Positions 39,885 through 45,212 of a stretch of 45,212 bases of DNA are shown here, one piece after another. The notes below the pieces were generated by a model. It saw only the letters and a list, made by a program, of their open reading frames with translations. It did no database searches and was not told where the DNA came from. The stretch comes from Acidimicrobiaceae bacterium (lineage in GTDB: Bacteria > Actinomycetota > Acidimicrobiia > Acidimicrobiales > RAAP-2). Location: contig PLZP01000029.1 of the NCBI GenBank assembly GCA_003152215.1, positions 73,913-119,124 on the forward strand, read 5' to 3'. The position numbers and the translations under genes are program-made. The first letter of the stretch is position 1, and every line of letters starts with the position of its first letter.

Positions 39885-40547
39885 GTGCACGGCGGTTGGG
39901 GCGGGGCATGGTGCTGGCAAAAACTCGCCGCTGAGTTCGACCGTCGTCGACTCAAGTGGATTGCCATCGACCTGCCAAGTTCAAGGAACGGGGCCAAACC
40001 ATCGACCGACTTGGCTGCCGACGCCGCGGCCGTCGCGGCGACGGTGCACCGAGATGGTCACTACATACTCGTCGGACACAGTTACGGCGGTGTAGTCGTC
40101 ACGGAGGTCGCGCCACGGATTCCGAACCTCGAACGAATTGTGTACGTCGCCGCATTGGTGCCGAAAGAAGGCCAAAGCGCGACTGAGACGGCGCGCACCG
40201 TGCGAGTCCCCACGAAACTCGACGAGGCGATTGAAGTGGACGGAGACTACCTGCGACTTAACCGCAACCTCGCGTCGGCCGCGCTCTACAACGACTGCCC
40301 TTCGGCCATCGCGAGTTGGGCCGTCGACAAACTCTCTACGCAAACAATTGCGAGTTTCCGATCAAAGAGGACGTCCGGTGACTCTGGCGTTGACTCGCTC
40401 TATATTCGTTGCACACTCGATCGAGCTATCGATCCACTCCTCCAGGAACACATGTCGGACCGTTGCGACATTGTGTTCGATCTCGCGAGTGACCATTCAC
40501 CGTTTCTGTCACAACCCACGAATCTCTGCGAGGCGATACTGTCGTAG
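39885..40547 (+). CDS. Alpha/beta fold hydrolase (start uncertain)
   Basis: (YLL)VHGGWGGAWCWQKLAAEFDRR...ILVGHSYGGVVVTEVAPR; conserved strand appears to start upstream of the first GTG. Confidence 0.8.
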   Translation: MHGGWGGAWCWQKLAAEFDRRRLKWIAIDLPSSRNGAKPSTDLAADAAAVAATVHRDGHYILVGHSYGGVVVTEVAPRIPNLERIVYVAALVPKEGQSATETARTVRVPTKLDEAIEVDGDYLRLNRNLASAALYNDCPSAIASWAVDKLSTQTIASFRSKRTSGDSGVDSLYIRCTLDRAIDPLLQEHMSDRCDIVFDLASDHSPFLSQPTNLCEAILS

Positions 40548-40593
40548 TCGAGAAATTGGTCGTCCCAGCGAGTGTTAGAATCGTTGGACCTTT

Positions 40594-40666
40594 GGGGGTA
40601 TAGCTCAGCTGGTAGAGCACTTGCATGGCATGCAAGGGGTCCGGGGTTCGAATCCCCGTACCTCCA
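40594..40666 (+). tRNA. tRNA-Ala(GGC)
   Basis: GGGGGTATAGCTCAGCTGGTAGAGCACTTGCATGGCATGCAAGGGGTCCGGGGTTCGAATCCCCGTACCTCCA. Confidence 0.96.
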
Positions 40667-40847
40667 CAATTGAAGTTCCTGGTAATCGGCTCACCATCTT
40701 TCTGACTGCGTGAACCCAGCTCACGTGGTTGCATGCAATTACTTGCAATGCAAGAGGTCAACCGTGAGCGAAGCCGATGCATGGATCCACGTTTCCCAAA
40801 CGAGCGTGTTCACCATTCCGTCCACCGATTCCCTCGAGATCATGAAT

Positions 40848-40868
40848 CTTCAGCAGATACTTCAGCAG
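40848..40868. repeat. Left-end paired direct repeat CTTCAGCAGATACTTCAGCAG
   Basis: CTTCAGCA-N4-CTTCAGCAG; counterpart at 44955-44975. Confidence 0.6.
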
Positions 40869-40908
40869 TTGGTCGCAAAAGATTGACTTCTGCCAGGTCA
40901 CTATCATC

Positions 40909-43398
40909 ATGGCGATGGCCGCCGATTCGTTTGTCGAGTTAGTCCAGTCAGCAGCACTTGCCGAACTAGCAGGTGGTCCGATAGGTATCCTCGAGTTGGC
41001 AACTCGTCTTCAACGCCGCGGTGTTCTCGCTCATCTTCAAGGCATTGACGATGAGCAGTTGGCACTCGAACTCGATGAGATTCTCCTTGATTGTGACGGC
41101 ATCTGGACAACCGATGACGGAACTGTTGCTTCAACCGCGGCCTTACTCGACGGGGTGAGTTTTAGTCACCGAATGACGAGTTCGGAACTCGAACGTGAGA
41201 TCATCGACGCACTTCCCGACTTGATCGCTCTTGATTTTGACATCGCCGGTTCGCTGGCCCTTGAGAGCGGAGGGCAACTCGAGTTCTCCTTCGCGGACGA
41301 TCCAGAGTTAAATGAACTCGGCTTCTTCTCCGGACCGGCGGGCTGGCTCCGCGAGATTCGCTCACCCGGGACGATTGTAGTGACTCGATCAGGAAAGGTC
41401 GTGTCGATTCAGACCGGTGGAGCGTTAGGCCGAGGTGACGCTGAAGCAGCTGCGCTACGCCAAGCATTCGATGATCGACATGTCGAAGGCATCTTGAGTG
41501 ATTCGACGGAAGTTGTACTGGACGCACTATGTCGCAACCCGTCGCTCTTTCGCTCGCCGGTCATTCCCGTGAGCGAGCTGTTCGAGCGAGCCGGAATCGA
41601 GTGTCGCGGAGAGTGGGTGGCGCGCCAAGGAGAGTCTGCAGAGCATCCGGGAGTGATATACCGCGAACGACTGATCAACGGGTTGAGCGAGGAATACGGT
41701 TTCGAGAGTTGCTGCACTGAGGCTTTTGAACACGTACTCCTCGAGTGGCTGAATTTCGTCCTAGATCAAACTGCTCTCACTGACGTTCGAGGCGTGGCCC
41801 GCGCTCTCGCGCACGGAGGGGTCGCACCGGCGTTCGTCGACTACCTCCTTAGTGACGATGACCTCGAATCAGAACTTCTGACCGAGTTCGCATCTCATCT
41901 GGTCCCATTGAGTGGGAAGCTCTCGGCCCCTGGTCACTACCTACTCGCACTTCACGCCGAGCGCGGTGGTCGCACGATCGAAGCCGAGCGAGAGCTCCAG
42001 GCCGCGCTCTCTGCCGACTCTGGTTTTGAAGCCGCACTCCTCGAACTGTCCCGGTACGCAGCGGATCGAGGTGATGCCCGCCTTGCAATCTCTCTCTTGC
42101 GACGTTCCGGCGCTTTGGAGAGTGACCCGGAACTCGAGTACTTGAGATTGCGACTTGGAGTTCCAGCCATCGGAGTCGGGCGTAACGATCCTTGCCCGTG
42201 CGGTTCGGAGAGAAAATTCAAGTTGTGTTGCGTCAACGGACGCCGCCAGTCAATTGAAGACCGCGCCGACTGGCTTTGCCACAAGGTCACGCTGTTCTCA
42301 CTTCGACCGCAGAACCAATGGCGCCTAGAAGAGCTTCTCGACATTGCAACCGACGCCGCTCGCGCGGAATCGCCCGATTCGTTCTTCTCCGTTTTGGTCA
42401 GCCTCGCAGCCTTTGACCGCGACGCGCTGGAAGAGTTCATCGAAGCGAGGGGTGTTTTGTTGGCTGAGGACGAGCTCGCACTCGCACGCACGTGGCGGGC
42501 TTCGCCGCCGACGTTGTGGCACGTCGTCGCCGTTGATCCGGGGGCGTCGGTCCAATTGTTCGACACCCGAGGCGGCGCGAGTGTGGTCGTCAAGGACCAC
42601 TCCGCGTCGCAGAGCCTGCACGTCGGCGACTACGTGTTCGTTCGAGTCGTGCCCACCGAATCGAGCTTCCTGTTCACCGGAGAGATCGTTCGAGTGCCGT
42701 TAGCGCATCGGGCATCACTGTTAGAACTTCTCGGCGCTGCAGCAGAAATGCGGGACCTTGCTGCGTGGGTTGGCAGATTGTTCGCACCGATCCAGTTAGC
42801 GAACTACGAAGGAGACGACGTCGTGCTGTGCCGCGCAGTCTTGGCTCCGGTGACGACTTCTTGGGAGGACTTCTCGGATACGTTGGATCGACTTTTTGAA
42901 GAGTCCGACGACGGCCAGTGGACAGAGTTCGTTGAGATCAGCGGCACCAACGTGGTGAGGTGCCTTCTTCGCCGCGAACTCGAGACCCTCGTGGTCGAAA
43001 CGAATTCGATCGAACGCTTTGATCGAATTCTCAAAGTCCTGCACGAAGAAGTTGGTGATCTAGAGGTCATCGACGAGGTGCGCACCGATCTCTCTTCAAC
43101 CGCCGACTTGGTGACTCGAGGTGGGCACAATACGGAGCCTTCAACAGACAGTGACGTCCCAGCCGAGGTTCTTAAAGCGGTTCGTGATCTCATGCGCGCG
43201 AAAGAGGACGCGTGGCTTGACGAGTCGATTCCGGCGCTCGGGGGCCTTACCCCTCGTCGAGCAGCGGCGGACCCCACTCGTCGTGAAGACCTCGCCGCAC
43301 TGCTCAATGAATTCGACCGCCGCGGCGCGGTCGCTCCTCCCGCGATGACCTTCGACGTAACAAGGCTCCGCGAGCAATTAGGTGTCTTCAACTCATAG
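40909..43398 (+). CDS. Large SEC-C motif protein of unknown function
   Basis: IGVGRNDPCPCGSERKFKLCC SEC-C zinc-binding motif; C-terminal ALGGLTPRRAAADPTRREDLAALL. Confidence 0.85.
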   Translation: MAMAADSFVELVQSAALAELAGGPIGILELATRLQRRGVLAHLQGIDDEQLALELDEILLDCDGIWTTDDGTVASTAALLDGVSFSHRMTSSELEREIIDALPDLIALDFDIAGSLALESGGQLEFSFADDPELNELGFFSGPAGWLREIRSPGTIVVTRSGKVVSIQTGGALGRGDAEAAALRQAFDDRHVEGILSDSTEVVLDALCRNPSLFRSPVIPVSELFERAGIECRGEWVARQGESAEHPGVIYRERLINGLSEEYGFESCCTEAFEHVLLEWLNFVLDQTALTDVRGVARALAHGGVAPAFVDYLLSDDDLESELLTEFASHLVPLSGKLSAPGHYLLALHAERGGRTIEAERELQAALSADSGFEAALLELSRYAADRGDARLAISLLRRSGALESDPELEYLRLRLGVPAIGVGRNDPCPCGSERKFKLCCVNGRRQSIEDRADWLCHKVTLFSLRPQNQWRLEELLDIATDAARAESPDSFFSVLVSLAAFDRDALEEFIEARGVLLAEDELALARTWRASPPTLWHVVAVDPGASVQLFDTRGGASVVVKDHSASQSLHVGDYVFVRVVPTESSFLFTGEIVRVPLAHRASLLELLGAAAEMRDLAAWVGRLFAPIQLANYEGDDVVLCRAVLAPVTTSWEDFSDTLDRLFEESDDGQWTEFVEISGTNVVRCLLRRELETLVVETNSIERFDRILKVLHEEVGDLEVIDEVRTDLSSTADLVTRGGHNTEPSTDSDVPAEVLKAVRDLMRAKEDAWLDESIPALGGLTPRRAAADPTRREDLAALLNEFDRRGAVAPPAMTFDVTRLREQLGVFNS

Positions 43399-43482
43399 AA
43401 CGACTATGTCCGGCACGATCAGCCTCGTGTTGCAGCTCTTCCAACGTGAAGTAGCTGCGAGTAGATCGAGGTGTTTCGCCAG

Positions 43483-44733
43483 TCACGGTCCCAGAGTGCC
43501 GACCGGTATGACCATGACACCATCGGGCCTCTGATATGCGTAGCCCGTGGCCGTCACAACCGCCAGGAACGCCGGAGCACCGCAGGTGGACTGATCAATT
43601 CGGTTAGAGAATGTGAGGAGGCTTCTCGCACCTTGGTCGATTTGATTGCTACCGAGTTTCACTTCAATGCCAGCCCAGCAGCCATCGTTCCGCTCCACGA
43701 TGGCGTCGACTTCAAGTCCGGTGTTGTCGCGGTAATGGAATATCTTGGCGTCATGGAGTTGGGCGTAGACGCGCAGATCCCTCACAACGAGGCTCTCGAA
43801 AAGGAAGCCGAGGAAGTTGAGATCGCTGAGTAGTTTCTGCGGACCGGCCCCCAATGCGGCCGCGGCTAGGCAGGGATCAATGAAGTGTCGTTTCGCAGCG
43901 ATGCGCATGCTGGAACGAGACCTGAGCCGTGGCGCCCATGCCGGCTGATCCTCGATTATCCAGAGCCGCTCAAGAGCGGATAGGTATTCTGGAACAGTCT
44001 TGCGGGCGACGGGCTCATCTTCGCCTGCCGTGTCGGCAGCAATTACGGTGGCAGCTACCTGAGTGGCGACATTGCGCGCCAACGACCTTAGGACGCGCCT
44101 CACCTTGTTGGGATCGCGGATGACTCCGTCAACTCGGTTGATGTCGGTTCGGGCTATCTCTTCGAGATAGTTGCCAAGTGCCAGTTGGGCGTCGACCACC
44201 GGAAGGTTGTGTAGGGCTGGCCATCCACCAGTGCAAATGAACTCCGCGATCTCGGAGATGGTGAAGTTGGAATTCGCCGGCGACGGCAGCTGGCCGTCCA
44301 GCAAGTTGCCTAGTGAGACTTCTCCGAAACTTCGGCCCATTTCAAAAAGCGTCATTGGTCGCAGTCTCACTCGAGCCACGCGTCCGGCACCCGTGTGTCG
44401 AGTGACGTCGTCGCTGGGAGCGGCAGAACCGGTGAGAATGAATTGGCCCGGCAGCCGGCGCTCATCAACTTCTCGGCGCACCTTGTTCCAGATTTCAGGG
44501 ACGAACTGCCACTCGTCGATCAATCGCGGCGTTGAACCAGTGAGGATTAGTGCCGGATCAATCTCAGCTGCGGTACGAGCATTCAGGTCCGAGTCGAGGT
44601 CTACTTCGCTAGCCGCCTGTTGGCGCGCCGTTTCGGTCTTTCCGACTGCTTTGGGACCTTCAAGTACGACCGCACCCATGGCCTTGAGTTGCCGTGTAAG
44701 TTCCCTGTCAACGATCCTCAATTGGTAACTCAT
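43483..44733 (-). CDS. AAA ATPase with DUF4143
   Basis: GAVVLEGPKAVGKTETARQ (P-loop), LIDEWQFVPEIWNKVRREVD, GQFILTGSA, VDAIVERNDGCWAGIEVKLG. Confidence 0.9.
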   Translation of the reverse strand: MSYQLRIVDRELTRQLKAMGAVVLEGPKAVGKTETARQQAASEVDLDSDLNARTAAEIDPALILTGSTPRLIDEWQFVPEIWNKVRREVDERRLPGQFILTGSAAPSDDVTRHTGAGRVARVRLRPMTLFEMGRSFGEVSLGNLLDGQLPSPANSNFTISEIAEFICTGGWPALHNLPVVDAQLALGNYLEEIARTDINRVDGVIRDPNKVRRVLRSLARNVATQVAATVIAADTAGEDEPVARKTVPEYLSALERLWIIEDQPAWAPRLRSRSSMRIAAKRHFIDPCLAAAALGAGPQKLLSDLNFLGFLFESLVVRDLRVYAQLHDAKIFHYRDNTGLEVDAIVERNDGCWAGIEVKLGSNQIDQGARSLLTFSNRIDQSTCGAPAFLAVVTATGYAYQRPDGVMVIPVGTLGP

Positions 44734-44954
44734 TATCACTCCATTACGGGCAAATTTAAGTTGCCACTCGGTCCGGCAACTTCCCGCAACACCCAGATTA
44801 TAGCGCTTATAACATCCAGATAGTAATCTCTATAGCACCCGTTTTACAACTGATTCAGCGGCCACTTTAGAATGCACGATTCTGAAACCTGATCTTGACT
44901 CACAACCCAGCCCGAGGCATTTTTGACTCTGGGTACGGCGCGCTGAGGGTTCAA

Positions 44955-44975
44955 CTTCAGCATTTGCTTCAGCAG
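44955..44975. repeat. Right-end paired direct repeat CTTCAGCATTTGCTTCAGCAG
   Basis: Same CTTCAGCA-N4-CTTCAGCAG architecture as 40848-40868. Confidence 0.6.
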
Positions 44976-45085
44976 ATGAGCTGAATTCGAGTGAATCTAG
45001 ATGAACGAAGATGAATTGAAGGCCCTGATAACAACTCTGATATGGACCGATTTGAACGCGTCTGAACGGGTCTTGAGCCGATGGG

Positions 45086-45123
45086 ATGCAAGGGGTCCGG
45101 GGTTCGAATCCCCGTACCTCCAC
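45086..45123 (+). repeat. Duplicated 3' end of tRNA-Ala (attR-like)
   Basis: 38-bp exact copy of 40630-40667 with no 5' tRNA half. Confidence 0.93.
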
Positions 45124-45212
45124 TTGAACATCCTTTAGTAAGATGTAGTAACTCGGCTGTTCTGTCTCACTTTGGCCTCGGGACATGTGTCTCACTACTC
45201 GGCCCGGCCTCG

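Larger units (their letters stand above)
40630..45123 (+). mobile_element. Integrase-less tRNA-Ala island flanked by a 38-bp direct repeat
   Basis: ATGCAAGGGGTCCGGGGTTCGAATCCCCGTACCTCCAC at 40630-40667 (in tRNA) and 45086-45123. Confidence 0.85.

Noticed and set aside
40400-40782. ORFs with WRYGDSNPGPLACHASALPAELYPQ / GGTGIRTPDPLHAMQVLYQLSYTP, and 44830-45195 VEVRGFEPRTPCIPSAQDPF
   Set aside because: Antisense translations of tRNA-Ala or its 3' duplicate; classic annotation artefacts

Overview
This window comes from a high-GC actinobacterial genome (Acidimicrobiia-like by gene content, inferred). It has three parts. (1) 1-7993 is an accessory region. Seven copies (R1-R7) of a ~150-170 bp repeat sit downstream of an intact CAT-anticodon tRNA gene (7921-7993, minus). 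Each complete repeat is a 40-bp tRNA 3' fragment fused to a ~110-130 bp module of 18-19 bp iterated direct repeats. The repeats separate mostly single-gene cassettes in mixed orientation: GNAT acetyltransferase, seven-repeat secreted Cys protein, DUF1918, OmpA-like protein, alpha/beta hydrolase, Doc-type toxin-antitoxin pair and DUF1990. No integrase is visible. I read this as a tRNA-anchored, integron-like or CALIN-like cassette array presumably mobilised in trans, and it is the best candidate here for an undescribed system. (2) 8015-40550 is a conserved core: tRNA-Asn, sigma factor, dnaG, ABC exporter, MFS, glyS, hemW, recO, uppS, DinG-like helicase, TauE, era, CorC, ybeY, phoH, HIT, rsmE, dnaJ, hrcA with a CIRCE operator, lepA, rpsT, holA, folP-like, thioredoxin, PAC2, SDR, metallopeptidase, leuS. 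(3) 40594-45123 is a second integrase-less island. It lies between tRNA-Ala(GGC) and a 38-bp duplicate of the tRNA 3' end, carries a large SEC-C protein and a DUF4143 ATPase, and has a paired CTTCAGCA direct-repeat motif near both ends. All assignments are from reading the sequence; no searches were run.
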